This document shows positions 36,078-44,677 of a stretch of DNA of 64,000 bases, in pieces. Numbering within the stretch: position 1 is the stretch's first letter; each line of letters opens with the position of its first letter. Source of the DNA: Chitinophagaceae bacterium (GTDB taxonomy: Bacteria; Bacteroidota; Bacteroidia; Chitinophagales; Chitinophagaceae). The stretch spans positions 1-64,000 of the forward strand of contig JADJPV010000001.1 of the NCBI GenBank assembly GCA_016713085.1. The letters are read 5' to 3'. Position numbers and translations under genes: made by a program. The notes below the pieces were generated by a model, which worked only from the letters and a program-made list of their open reading frames with translations, was not told the DNA's origin and did not search any database.

Positions 36078-38081
36078 TTAAAGTGATACAGTAGTCAGCT
36101 TTCCTGAAACTGTAACAGTTCCTTTCTGTGTTCCTCCACTGTAAGTACCGCCGGAATAAAACCCATTGGTAACAGTTGCACCTGTGCAGGTTCCGCCGGT
36201 ATACACTTTATAAGCAGAACCGCTTTGCAATGCAGATGAAGAGAAAACAAAATAATAAGCAGTTCTTGCAGGTGCAAAAGTTACAAGACTGCTGCCGGAT
36301 GCATCCTGGATATTAAACAAAGTTCCTGCTGTAACATTACCATTTACTTTTACCAGCACTGTATATTGTGCAGATGTATTACTGGTTGCTTCAATCATAT
36401 TTCCTGAGTTGGGACCGGATGCAATTAATAACCCGCCTGAAATATTAAACGTACCATTTACATCAATGGCAACTTCCGGTGAAGATGGCGGGCCCTGTAC
36501 AATTACAGTACCTCCAGTCATTACAACATTTCCATTACCATCAATCGGGTCACCTCCTGTTGAACTTAAAGAAACATTGCCGCCTGCAAAAGTTAGTAAA
36601 CTTCCATCGCTTGCTTCACCGCCATTACCGTAAGTAGCATTTACACAATCATCAGATGAAACAGCTGTGATATTACCGTTAGTGAATGTAATAACGGGTG
36701 CTTCTATTCCTTCTGTTGATTTAGTAATATTCACTGTTCCGGTATTAAATATAATCGCTGCTTCCGATTTTATTCCATCATCAGTTGCAGCAATACTGAT
36801 GTCTCCTCCATTCACAGTTAAAGCACCGTCGCTTTTCATTCCCTTTGCTTCACTTGTATTTGCACCATAAGTAAATGAAGTTCCTGAAGCAGTGATGCTA
36901 ACAGCTCCTCCATTTACAGTAAGCGTACCATCAACACTGATGCCTTTACCTGCTGTGCCGGTACTTGTTATTGTTACAGTTCCCTGTGTCATTACAAAAT
37001 TGCCATCACAATTAATTCCTGCAGCCGCAGCAATATCTGCATCATCCGTATCATAAAAAGCATTGCCGGAAGTTGTAACGGTTATGTTGCCATTGGTCAA
37101 CATAAAATTTCCGCCTGTTTTAAATCCTTTCGCAGCTTTACCTGATACTTTTATTGTAATAGCATCACTGCTGTTAACAGTTGTATAGCTTTCACTTTTT
37201 ATGCCGTTGCCTTTATCGCCTGTGGTGGTTACTTTAATTACAGCACCTTTAATTTCTACATAAGGAGTAATTGCTGCATCTGTTCCATCATAAGAAGCAG
37301 TAATGCCGTCATCCACACTGTTTACAGTAATTGTTCCTCCGTTAATCGCTACATATCCTTCCCCGCAATCAATCCCGTCGCCTAATGAAGTAACGGCAAT
37401 TGTACCTGCATCCATTTTAAAATAATCATTGGCATGTATACCGTCAGATACTGCTTTGGAAATTGTTATGTTTCCCTGTGTGATATAAATGTAATCGTCG
37501 CTGCAGATACCATGTTTATAATTACCTATAACAGTTAAAGCACCTGTACCGCTGAAATTCAACTGACCTTCACTGAAAAAAGCTGCCTTTTGATCTTCGA
37601 TACTTGTTGCATAAGTGCTGCCGTCAATCAGCCGGTTATTGGTACCGTTGAGTACATTCACAGAAACCTTTTTGCCGCACTGAATATTAATAGCAGGGCC
37701 ATCGGCATTTGTAATTCCAACTCCATTCAAAACCAGGTTGAATTTATACTCACCATACAGTTTAAACGAACCATCGGTTGCATTGCGTGATAAAACATAG
37801 TTTATTTCCGCAGAAGTTACAGTGGAAGTAACCACTACATCGCCATTTGTAATAACCACACTTATGCCTGAACCTTCATAAGAATTGGTAACCGTTGCTG
37901 TTTTTCCGGCATACTTTATCATAACGGCATTGGCAAATGTTGTGTCTTTACTGTTGGTAACAATTGTATCAGTTACTGTTCCCGGATCAGCTGTTCCGGC
38001 ACTATCCTTTTTGCAGGATTGTATTCCCGTCATTAGAAGAATTGTAAGAACAACTGCTGAGAAGGCTTGATTTCGTTTCAT
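36078..38081 (-). CDS. Cthe_2159-like right-handed beta-helix lipoprotein
   Basis: A 667-residue surface or periplasmic lipoprotein. The lipobox is TGIQSC with KK after the cysteine. The body is a long series of short beta-rungs rich in G, N, D and T, such as DGIDCGEGYVAINGGTI and DGIKSEAAIIF, which fold as a right-handed parallel beta-helix. The pattern matches the carbohydrate-binding Cthe_2159 family (DUF4353), whose founder binds cellulose and pectin-like polymers. The ending YKVYTGGTCTGATVTNGF is typical. Two 21-bp direct repeats lie 75-116 bases upstream. Polysaccharide binding is a family-based inference. Confidence 0.85.
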   Translation of the reverse strand: MKRNQAFSAVVLTILLMTGIQSCKKDSAGTADPGTVTDTIVTNSKDTTFANAVMIKYAGKTATVTNSYEGSGISVVITNGDVVVTSTVTSAEINYVLSRNATDGSFKLYGEYKFNLVLNGVGITNADGPAINIQCGKKVSVNVLNGTNNRLIDGSTYATSIEDQKAAFFSEGQLNFSGTGALTVIGNYKHGICSDDYIYITQGNITISKAVSDGIHANDYFKMDAGTIAVTSLGDGIDCGEGYVAINGGTITVNSVDDGITASYDGTDAAITPYVEIKGAVIKVTTTGDKGNGIKSESYTTVNSSDAITIKVSGKAAKGFKTGGNFMLTNGNITVTTSGNAFYDTDDADIAAAAGINCDGNFVMTQGTVTITSTGTAGKGISVDGTLTVNGGAVSITASGTSFTYGANTSEAKGMKSDGALTVNGGDISIAATDDGIKSEAAIIFNTGTVNITKSTEGIEAPVITFTNGNITAVSSDDCVNATYGNGGEASDGSLLTFAGGNVSLSSTGGDPIDGNGNVVMTGGTVIVQGPPSSPEVAIDVNGTFNISGGLLIASGPNSGNMIEATSNTSAQYTVLVKVNGNVTAGTLFNIQDASGSSLVTFAPARTAYYFVFSSSALQSGSAYKVYTGGTCTGATVTNGFYSGGTYSGGTQKGTVTVSGKLTTVSL

Positions 38082-38155
38082 ACTATACTATTTATTGAAG
38101 GGTTATATTCAGTTTTCAAACGTGAAAGTAAAAATGGCATTGTTAAAGAAGAGTT

Positions 38156-38197
38156 ATCTGCCAGTGAAACGGACATATCTGCCAGTGAAGCGGACAT
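38156..38197. repeat. two tandem 21-bp direct repeats, likely operator
   Basis: The unit ATCTGCCAGTGAA-CGGACAT occurs twice back to back (38156-38176, 38177-38197), 20 of 21 bases identical. A 21-bp period is two helical turns, as in the direct repeats bound by LytTR-type regulators. It lies 75 bases before the beta-helix gene start (38081). Confidence 0.6.
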
Positions 38198-38406
38198 TTG
38201 AAATATCAGGTATGAAATCATTTACAACAGAACCTGGGATTGCTTACACACGTTTCATCACTTACATTTCTTTTTACAATTTTCAACAGGAAAACATCAG
38301 CATCATTGCAAAAACACTGGAAGCTTATACGGTACAGGTAAAAGTGACCAATGATTTACTGCGGTAGTCTTATAGTTTCAAATCAGTAACCATTTACCGA
38401 TATATT

Positions 38407-38438
38407 AAAAATCCCCGTCAAACCAGGCGGGGATTTTT
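38407..38438. terminator. bidirectional-type terminator after the Gfo/Idh gene
   Basis: Stem AAAAATCCCCG / CGGGGATTTTT with a 10-base loop. On the minus strand it lies 27 bases after the stop codon of the Gfo/Idh/MocA gene and ends in T. Confidence 0.85.
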
Positions 38439-38464
38439 AATAATGCACAAAGAAGTATTTCAAA

Positions 38465-39454
38465 TTAAATACTGATCAGTTTTTTTTCAGCTGAACTTTT
38501 AAACACGGCTTCAATTACTTTCATGTTATTAACAGCATCGCTTAAATCAATCGGCACCGTTGTGCCATCGAGAATTGATTTTGAAAAAAGATCACACTGT
38601 AACGTATACTGATCAACCGCATCAAAAATAATTTCTTCAAGTCCGCTTTTTGTACTGAGCCAGATACTGGTTGCTGCCAAAACCGGAGCATTAAATGGAA
38701 TTTCTATATCAATTCTGCCGGTTGTACCAAGAATGTTAACACGCTGGTAAGGCATTAATTGTGTTGAACAGGAAAAGGTAGCAGTTCCTTTATTAAAATG
38801 CAGGATGCCCGATGCCATCCTGTCTGTTTGCAAAACAGGATCAAACTCCACATCAGCAAAAACAGTTATGGGTTCTTCATCAAAAAGAAAACGTGACAGT
38901 GAAACACAGTAGCATCCAATATCCATCATACCTCCACCTCCTGCTTCCTTTTTATTGCGGATATTATTGGCATCCACGTTATAATAGGAAAAAAAAGACT
39001 GAATGGTTTTTAATTCACCGATTGAACCATCCTGGATCATTTTTTTTGTTTTCTTCCACTGCGGATGAAAGCGGTACATGAATGCTTCCATTATTTTCAG
39101 ATGCGGTCTTTGCTGAGCTGCCTGCTGTAATTGTATTGCTTCAGCAGAACTGAGACCTATTGGTTTTTCACATAATACATGTTTATCTGCCTCCAGTGCT
39201 TTGATGGCCCACTGCACATGCAGGTGATTGGGCAATGGAATATACACCGCATCAATATCAGCATCGTTCAGCAAAGCTTCATAAGAATCATAAGCCTTTG
39301 GTATACCAAGTAAGGCAGCGGTGTCTTTTGCCTGTTCATGATTGCGTGATGCAATTGCATCAACAGAACAATAACTGCCTGCCTGCATAGCAGATATTAC
39401 TTTTTCACGGGCAATTTTTGCCGTACTCAAAACTCCCCATCGGATTTGATTCAT
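38465..39454 (-). CDS. Gfo/Idh/MocA family oxidoreductase
   Basis: A 329-residue NAD(P)-dependent dehydrogenase. The Rossmann start is RWGVLSTAKIAREKV, followed by ASRNHEQAKDTAALLG and the conserved CEKPIGLSSAEA (lysine near residue 98). The C-terminal domain has GGGGMMDIGCYCVSLSRFL, where the catalytic histidine/aspartate of the family usually sits (the D-x-G-C-Y motif). The closest groups are dimeric dihydrodiol dehydrogenase and glucose-fructose oxidoreductase-like enzymes. There is no Tat signal. The sugar substrate is unknown. A PQQ-type sugar dehydrogenase gene lies divergently, which suggests a shared sugar-oxidation theme, though this is only proximity. Confidence 0.88.
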   Translation of the reverse strand: MNQIRWGVLSTAKIAREKVISAMQAGSYCSVDAIASRNHEQAKDTAALLGIPKAYDSYEALLNDADIDAVYIPLPNHLHVQWAIKALEADKHVLCEKPIGLSSAEAIQLQQAAQQRPHLKIMEAFMYRFHPQWKKTKKMIQDGSIGELKTIQSFFSYYNVDANNIRNKKEAGGGGMMDIGCYCVSLSRFLFDEEPITVFADVEFDPVLQTDRMASGILHFNKGTATFSCSTQLMPYQRVNILGTTGRIDIEIPFNAPVLAATSIWLSTKSGLEEIIFDAVDQYTLQCDLFSKSILDGTTVPIDLSDAVNNMKVIEAVFKSSAEKKLISI

Positions 39455-39622
39455 AGTGCATGCTTTAATCTTTATGTATTCATGTAAAACTAAATTATTT
39501 CAGGCGAACAGTCTTCGCTGTTATTGATTTATTCATTTACCTCTTCAGCTGTGCGTTTATATTAAACCTGATAGTAATAAACTCCATTTATACCTGCTCG
39601 ATGATGTTGTGCTGAATATATG

Positions 39623-39740
39623 GGATATCAAATTATTCCGGTCATCTGGCTAAAGTATTTCTGCTTTGGACCGTTTGAATGGCTTTGCCGTCATTGACTT
39701 ACTGGCAAATACAGACAATGGAGAGATAAGGATTGTGAAG
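39623..39740 (+). pseudogene. remnant of a DUF418-family membrane protein C-terminus
   Basis: In the 445-base gap between the Gfo/Idh and PQQ genes, the plus strand reads YQIIPVIWLKYFCFGPFEWLCR and then, after a TGA at 39695-39697, LTGKYRQWRD. This matches the end of DUF418 (YeiB-like) proteins, whose signature is WLxxFRFGPLEWLWRxLTY. No start or upstream domain is present. It looks like a decayed gene end. The remainder of the gap holds nothing I can identify. Confidence 0.55.
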
Positions 39741-39899
39741 CTTTTACATCATTGATCAATACATCAAAAAACTACGCATTGAACTTAAGCCTGGAATTTT
39801 CTTTTTCGGGGTGTACATCGTAAATAAATGAAGTCGATAATACCTTTCAGTATGAGTTCCAGTTTCTTTATTTTTACTGCTCACTTTAAAGAAACAAAC

Positions 39900-41141
39900 A
39901 TGCCAGCCAAACAATTTATTTATGGAGCTGCCCTCCTGTTAGTAATATCAACTTCAGGATGCGCCGGCAAAAACACTTCATCAAAAACAATAACAGACGG
40001 GGATACCAGTAAAGTTCCATCCGTAGAAACCCAGAAACCAAACACGAATTATAAACCTGCCTTTGAAGGACAAACAAGAATTGCTGCTGTAAAAACAGCA
40101 ACTCCTTACAAGGTGGAAAAAATTGCTGAAAAATTAGGCAGGCCATGGGCTATTACCCCACTCCCTGATGGACGGGTGATTATAACTGAGAAATCAGGAT
40201 ACATGGAAATTCATGATGGTAATGGCTTATTAATAAAAAAGATTACCGGTTTACCTGCAGTAGATGATGCCAGCCAGGGCGGGTTACTTGATGTTGCACT
40301 TGATCCTGATTTCGCCAACAACAAAACAATTTACTGGTCTTTTTCTGAAAAATATGGAGTGGGCAACCTCACATCTGTTGCCAAAGGTCAGTTGAATGAA
40401 GCGGCAGGAACAGTTGATAACCCGAAAGTAATCTTTCGTGCAACTCCTGCTTTAGTCAACAGTAAACAACATTATGGATCAAGATTACTTTTTGATAAAG
40501 ATGGAAATTTATTTGTGAGCAGTGGTGAACGATCTGTTCTTGAAGGAAGAGTGCAGGCACAATCGCTGCAATCGGGATTGGGAAAAATATTTAAAATAAC
40601 TCCTGAAGGTAACCCTGCTCCCGGTAATCCATTCACCAACCAGGCAGGTGCAATGCCGGAGATTTATGCGTATGGTAACCGTAACGTACAAAGCCTGGCT
40701 TTACATCCTGTAACAGGTGATTTGTGGGAAGCTGAATTCGGGCCACGTGGTGGTGATGAACTCAATCTCATTAAGCCGGGAAAAAACTATGGCTGGCCCA
40801 TTATTACTTATGGCATTGAATACAGTGGTGAACCAATCGGTTCTGCTATTCAGCAAAAAGAAGGTATGGAGCAGCCGGTGTATTACTGGGATCCTGTTTT
40901 ATCACCGGGCGGTATGATTTTTTATAAGGGTAATGCAATTCCTGAATGGGAAAACAATCTGTTCATCAGCGGACAAAGCAGCGCACACCTTGCAAGGTTA
41001 GTGATCGTTAATAACAAAGTAGTGGGTGAAGAACGCATTATGGAAGATGTAAAAGAACGTGTTCGTGATGTTGCTTATATTGATGGCATGCTTTATACTA
41101 TTACTGATTCAGGGAACATGTACCGCATCAGTAAAAAGTAA
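39900..41141 (+). CDS. PQQ-dependent aldose sugar dehydrogenase-like lipoprotein
   Basis: A 413-residue six-bladed beta-propeller dehydrogenase of the soluble glucose dehydrogenase/Asd (YliI) family, oxidising aldoses in the periplasm with PQQ. Signature elements are LGRPWAITPLPDGRVIITEK, SQGGLLDVALDPDF, HYGSRLLFDKDGNLFVSSGE, and FGPRGGDELNLIKPGKNYGWP. The signal peptide ends in STSGC, so it is a lipoprotein, and a Thr/Ser-rich linker follows. I start at the ATG at 39900; the longer frame from 39828 adds 24 residues before the signal peptide. The PQQ synthesis genes are not in the window. It ends at a terminator shared with the convergent SDR gene. Confidence 0.9.
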   Translation: MPAKQFIYGAALLLVISTSGCAGKNTSSKTITDGDTSKVPSVETQKPNTNYKPAFEGQTRIAAVKTATPYKVEKIAEKLGRPWAITPLPDGRVIITEKSGYMEIHDGNGLLIKKITGLPAVDDASQGGLLDVALDPDFANNKTIYWSFSEKYGVGNLTSVAKGQLNEAAGTVDNPKVIFRATPALVNSKQHYGSRLLFDKDGNLFVSSGERSVLEGRVQAQSLQSGLGKIFKITPEGNPAPGNPFTNQAGAMPEIYAYGNRNVQSLALHPVTGDLWEAEFGPRGGDELNLIKPGKNYGWPIITYGIEYSGEPIGSAIQQKEGMEQPVYYWDPVLSPGGMIFYKGNAIPEWENNLFISGQSSAHLARLVIVNNKVVGEERIMEDVKERVRDVAYIDGMLYTITDSGNMYRISKK

Positions 41142-41150
41142 CTATAAAAT

Positions 41151-41216
41151 AAACCTCCGGAATTTTAGCAAGGCTGAATTTTTCTTTGATCAGCTGTAAA
41201 ACTCCGGAGGTTTTTT
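41151..41216. terminator. bidirectional terminator with a long loop
   Basis: Arms AAACCTCCGGA (41151-41161) and TCCGGAGGTTT (41203-41213) flank a 41-base loop and are followed by T. It lies between convergent genes. Confidence 0.75.
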
Positions 41217-41229
41217 ATGCAGATTTGTT

Positions 41230-41943
41230 TTACTTACCCGGCATACTTGGTCTTACTTCAATCTTGCTCGGCAGTGTACGGGGATTCATATGTAACAGAT
41301 CTGCTACTATCTGACCAATATCTTCCGGTTGGATTTTCCATGCATCCGCATCATTGGGAACATGGTTATTAAAATTCGTGGCTACTGAACCCGGCATAAT
41401 TGTACTGATCTTAATTCCGTACTTACGTAAATCAAGCATGATCGCCTGTGTAAATCCAACTAATCCAAATTTACTGGCATTATAGGCAGAAGCAGATTCA
41501 AAAAAGTTGGTGCCTGCCAAACTTGCAATGGTAATGATATATCCCTTTGTTTGCTTTAATGGTTCAATACAGGCTTTCACACTGTTAAATACACCGGTAA
41601 GATTTGTATTAATGGTTTCTTTCCATTGTTCTTCAGTGATGTTTTCAATATTTGCAAAATGACCCACACCGGCATTGGCAATTAATACATCCAACTGTCC
41701 GAAATGAGTAAGAGTTTCCTGTACTGCTTTTGTTTCAGATGCCAGAGAACTTACCTCCGATTCAAGCGCCAGTATTTTTGAAGCATCAGCAGTTAATGAT
41801 TGAGCAGCTTCTTTTACAGCTGCCAATTTCCTTCCGGTAATGGCAACTTTCATTCCCTGCTCCAGTAATATTTTTGCAATTCCATGTCCTATTCCTTTGC
41901 TTCCGCCTGTTATATAAGCTACTTTGTTTGTAAGATCATTCAT
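41230..41943 (-). CDS. SDR family oxidoreductase (3-ketoacyl-ACP reductase-like)
   Basis: A 237-residue short-chain dehydrogenase. The cofactor motif is TGGSKGIGHGIA (residues about 12-23), which favours NADPH. NAGVG lies at about 90-94 and the catalytic tetrad appears as N115, S (TIASLAG), and YNASK near residue 155. The ending is typical of classical SDRs. It resembles FabG-type reductases, but many SDRs share this layout and the substrate is unknown. It is monocistronic and shares a terminator with the convergent PQQ gene. Confidence 0.88.
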   Translation of the reverse strand: MNDLTNKVAYITGGSKGIGHGIAKILLEQGMKVAITGRKLAAVKEAAQSLTADASKILALESEVSSLASETKAVQETLTHFGQLDVLIANAGVGHFANIENITEEQWKETINTNLTGVFNSVKACIEPLKQTKGYIITIASLAGTNFFESASAYNASKFGLVGFTQAIMLDLRKYGIKISTIMPGSVATNFNNHVPNDADAWKIQPEDIGQIVADLLHMNPRTLPSKIEVRPSMPGK

Positions 41944-42127
41944 GATAAATTATAATTGACTTGTTTTTAATTATTCGTTTGCTTCCTCAAAGTAAATCAA
42001 TAAACGCATACTGATTGATGAACAAATTGTTTGGCGAAAAATTGAGAAATACCCGGTTAAAAATGTGCTGAGCCATAAATACCGGCACTAGTCGGAACTG
42101 CAGTATCTTTAAACAATTGAATTTATT

Positions 42128-42850
42128 TTGACAAATCCATACAATATCACCGTTAGTAAGGAATTGGCGGCATGGCAAAAAACCATGCTGCGCAGACCAT
42201 CATTGCTCAATGATCTGTCAAAAAGAATGCAGACAAAAATCAACTCATGGATTCCTGAAAAAATACATACGGCCATTACCGCCACTATTAAGCAGCTAAT
42301 TAGAGGTGTGTTATTTGGTGCAAAACATACAACCTCAAAACCAATACCCTTTGCAAGTTTCCAGGAAACAGAAACAGCTGTTTTAAAGAAAATCGATAAC
42401 TATAAAAAAACAGCAGCGGCAGAGGGAGGCATTACAGGAGCCGGTGGCATTTTATTAGGGCTTGCAGACTTTCCCATTTTACTCGGCATTAAACTGAAAT
42501 TACTTTTTGAAATTGCAAACCAGTACGGCTTTGATGTGGAAGATTATAAAGAACGGGTGTACTTGCTGCATATTTTCGAACTGGCTTTTTCCAGCCATGC
42601 CCACCGAAAAACAGTATATCTTAAAATGACTGACTGGGAAAATAAAAAACAACTGCTTCCGGATGATATTAACCAGTTTGACTGGAGAAATTTTCAACAG
42701 GAATACCGGGACTATATTGATCTGGCAAAAATGGCTCAGCTAATACCCCTGATAGGCGCACCTGTTGGAATAATTGTGAATTACCGTTTAATTAAAAAAT
42801 TAGGCATTACCGCTATGAATGCATACCGGATGAGAATATTGAATCAGTAA
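42128..42850 (+). CDS. EcsC family protein
   Basis: A 240-residue EcsC-type protein. Family features are INSWIPEKIHTAITATIKQLIRG, the glycine-rich membrane-associated stretch GGITGAGGILLGLADFPILL (residues about 98-117), and LIPLIGAPVGIIVNYRL near residue 208. These segments fit a peripheral or hairpin-inserted membrane protein. EcsC was named from the Bacillus ecs operon, yet this gene has no ABC transporter neighbour; the role is unknown. The frame opens with a TTG at 42128 because no earlier ATG fits the family start NITVSKELAAWQ. A DinB remnant begins two bases after its stop on the other strand. Confidence 0.82.
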   Translation: MTNPYNITVSKELAAWQKTMLRRPSLLNDLSKRMQTKINSWIPEKIHTAITATIKQLIRGVLFGAKHTTSKPIPFASFQETETAVLKKIDNYKKTAAAEGGITGAGGILLGLADFPILLGIKLKLLFEIANQYGFDVEDYKERVYLLHIFELAFSSHAHRKTVYLKMTDWENKKQLLPDDINQFDWRNFQQEYRDYIDLAKMAQLIPLIGAPVGIIVNYRLIKKLGITAMNAYRMRILNQ

Positions 42851-42851
42851 A

Positions 42852-42905
42852 CTACTTCAGCAATAACATTTGCCCTATATGATTCGCATATGTAATTGCG
42901 TTTAC
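42852..42905 (-). pseudogene. fossil fragment of a DinB gene 3' end
   Basis: The minus strand reads VNAITYANHIGQMLLLK and a TAG stop. The intact DinB gene at 47786-48277 ends SRTNHMANHIGQMLLLK. Identity also holds at the DNA level over about 45 bases. No upstream part is left; the fragment lies between the stops of the EcsC and lipocalin-like genes. Confidence 0.7.
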
Positions 42906-42922
42906 CGATTCAGGTTTTGAAT

Positions 42923-43327
42923 TTACCTTGTTGCCGTCCAGGTGCCTGTTGAAACGCCGGCATCTGCAACTGCAGTGCCGCTAAGGCTGTTATCAGTTAC
43001 TTTGATTCCCGTATAACTGGCAAGCCCGGAAAAGTTAAAAACAAAATTGATGGTATTACCCGAAAATGACCATGTACCTGCGTCAATTTTGCTAAAGCCG
43101 CCTTCAACATAATCCCATTTTCCATTTGATTGTAAGGTTGCAGTAAATGTACCCTTTGCCTTAGAGCCTGTGGTAAAATTGTAATTAACAGTCCATTTAC
43201 CCACATAGGTAAAGGTGTTACCTTGTGATTTTTTTTTGCAGGAAGTAGCATTGAAAAAAACTATTCCCAACAGCAGCAGGCAAAATAACTTATTAAAGTT
43301 TGCTGGTCTTAAAGAAAGTGAAGTCAT
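42923..43327 (-). CDS. small exported protein, lipocalin-like
   Basis: A 134-residue lipoprotein. The signal peptide ends FFNATSC with KKK after the cysteine (residue 30). The mature part is nearly all beta: FTYVGKWTVNYNFTTGSKAKG, GTFTATLQSNGKWDYVEGG, and GTWSFSGNTINFVF. The pattern is that of small Bacteroidota lipocalin-like barrels. It lies 24 bases after a serine hydrolase gene and is likely co-transcribed with it. Its expression may come under the two-component system next door, since that promoter region carries the shared motif. Function unknown. Confidence 0.72.
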   Translation of the reverse strand: MTSLSLRPANFNKLFCLLLLGIVFFNATSCKKKSQGNTFTYVGKWTVNYNFTTGSKAKGTFTATLQSNGKWDYVEGGFSKIDAGTWSFSGNTINFVFNFSGLASYTGIKVTDNSLSGTAVADAGVSTGTWTATR

Positions 43328-43351
43328 GTATATGTATTTATTGTTTGATTC

Positions 43352-44530
43352 TTAAAACTGGTCAATGCTTTGCCATGTGTAACTGCTATTCTTAACCAGG
43401 TCAAGCATTACATCCTGCATACCAAACACAAAAGGGTTTTCACCGGCTGTTGGGTCTACCCTTGAATTAAGCAACAGTGCCACACACATTCCATTTGAAT
43501 GCCGCATAAAGCCGGTACGGGTACCCGGTAAACTGCCATAGTTATACCATACATTTTCAGCACTCCAAATACCAATACCGCAGGCATACCCGGAGAATGC
43601 AGCAGATGGCGTGGTAAATAAAGTAAGATGGCCTGCATTTAAAATATCAGGCCTTGTACTAAAACCATCAATTGCGTTTACAAACCGTAACAGTTCAGGT
43701 GCGGTGGTCATCAATCCACCATCTGCATCCCTGCGTGGAAAAGCAATACTGTAAACATAAGGTGCATCATTGCCCTGTCCGTAATAACTAACTTCATTTG
43801 CTTTTTTCTCCGCTGCTGTTTTGCCACTAATGTCAGTTTGGTTACCGCCAATAGGTGTCATTATATCTTCCTTTATATAATTGCTGTAAGTTTTACCAGA
43901 AATTTTTTCGATGATTCTTCCCGCAATACAAAAATTTATGTTAGAATAATCATACACTGTACCCGGTGCAGCAGGATTTGGCCGTGTGTTTATAATCCAG
44001 TCTATTAATTGCTTGTATGTATAAGAAGGGTTTTGATCAATTACATCGCCACCGGTAGCTGAACCCCATGAGCCGGAAACGTTCTGCAACAAATGCCTGA
44101 CAGTAATATTTAAAAGATTGGCATTGTAAGGTGCAGTACCATAATCAGTAGCAAAAACACCACCAGTGCCAAACACTTTTGCATCCAGACCCAGCTTTCC
44201 ATCCTGCACTAATTTTAAAATGGCCGCACCTGTAAATGTTTTAGATACACTTGCGAGGCGGAAACGATGAGCAGGTGTAACGGCTTCACCAGTAACAGTA
44301 TTGGCTTTACCATAGCCTTTCATATACACTAATTTTCCATTTTTACTTACTGCCAGTGAGGCCCCGGGAATATTGTAGGTACTCATAAACGTGGCAATCT
44401 TATTATCAACTGCTGCAATATCTGTTTGAGTAACGGGTGCTGCAGGCGTGCTATCGCCGCCAGGTTTCTTACAGGAATGGGATGAAAGAAGAAAGATTAC
44501 AAAAAGTAAAAAAGGAAGAATCTTTTTCAT
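43352..44530 (-). CDS. serine hydrolase, beta-lactamase class C family lipoprotein
   Basis: A 392-residue lipoprotein (lipobox LLSSHSC) with a class C serine hydrolase fold. The nucleophile motif is SVSKTFTG (SxxK, residues about 93-100), the second motif is YDYSNINF (YxN), and the region RHSNGMCVALLLNSR carries the third-motif equivalent (HSN in place of HSG). It may act on cell-wall peptides or esters. It resembles the hydrolase at 33733-35323 in fold, but is shorter and lacks its C-terminal extension. It lies divergently from a histidine kinase gene, with the shared 16-bp motif in between, and leads an operon with the small lipocalin-like lipoprotein. Confidence 0.85.
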   Translation of the reverse strand: MKKILPFLLFVIFLLSSHSCKKPGGDSTPAAPVTQTDIAAVDNKIATFMSTYNIPGASLAVSKNGKLVYMKGYGKANTVTGEAVTPAHRFRLASVSKTFTGAAILKLVQDGKLGLDAKVFGTGGVFATDYGTAPYNANLLNITVRHLLQNVSGSWGSATGGDVIDQNPSYTYKQLIDWIINTRPNPAAPGTVYDYSNINFCIAGRIIEKISGKTYSNYIKEDIMTPIGGNQTDISGKTAAEKKANEVSYYGQGNDAPYVYSIAFPRRDADGGLMTTAPELLRFVNAIDGFSTRPDILNAGHLTLFTTPSAAFSGYACGIGIWSAENVWYNYGSLPGTRTGFMRHSNGMCVALLLNSRVDPTAGENPFVFGMQDVMLDLVKNSSYTWQSIDQF

Positions 44531-44617
44531 GTTTTCGGTTTAATAGTTGTTTAATTTCATCAGGAATGCAACGGCCTTTATGCAGGTAAAAATGCAGTAA
44601 GCAGCAACAGCAAGGAA

Positions 44618-44633
44618 TACTCCATTTGGATAG
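44618..44633. promoter_or_regulatory. shared 16-bp motif, candidate response-regulator site (copy 1)
   Basis: TACTCCATTTGGATAG, with the dyad core TCCA-TT-TGGA, lies between the divergent serine hydrolase and histidine kinase genes. The same 16 bases recur at 47041-47056 before the response regulator gene. A -7-like box TATATTTG follows at 44656-44663. Confidence 0.6.
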
Positions 44634-44677
44634 ATTTTCAGGAAATTGAAACCTCTATATTTGTTCTTACTTACAAC

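Larger units (their letters stand above)
38082..38464. other. intergenic region with tandem repeats
   Basis: This 383-base stretch holds the two 21-bp repeats and the terminator listed separately. A 90-codon plus-strand frame at 38095 uses a TTG start and has no recognisable protein features; I do not regard it as a gene. Confidence 0.6.

Noticed and set aside
38095..38367. 90-codon plus-strand frame between the beta-helix and Gfo/Idh genes
   Set aside because: It needs a TTG start, its N-terminal part translates the 21-bp direct repeats, and it has no domain, signal or conserved composition.
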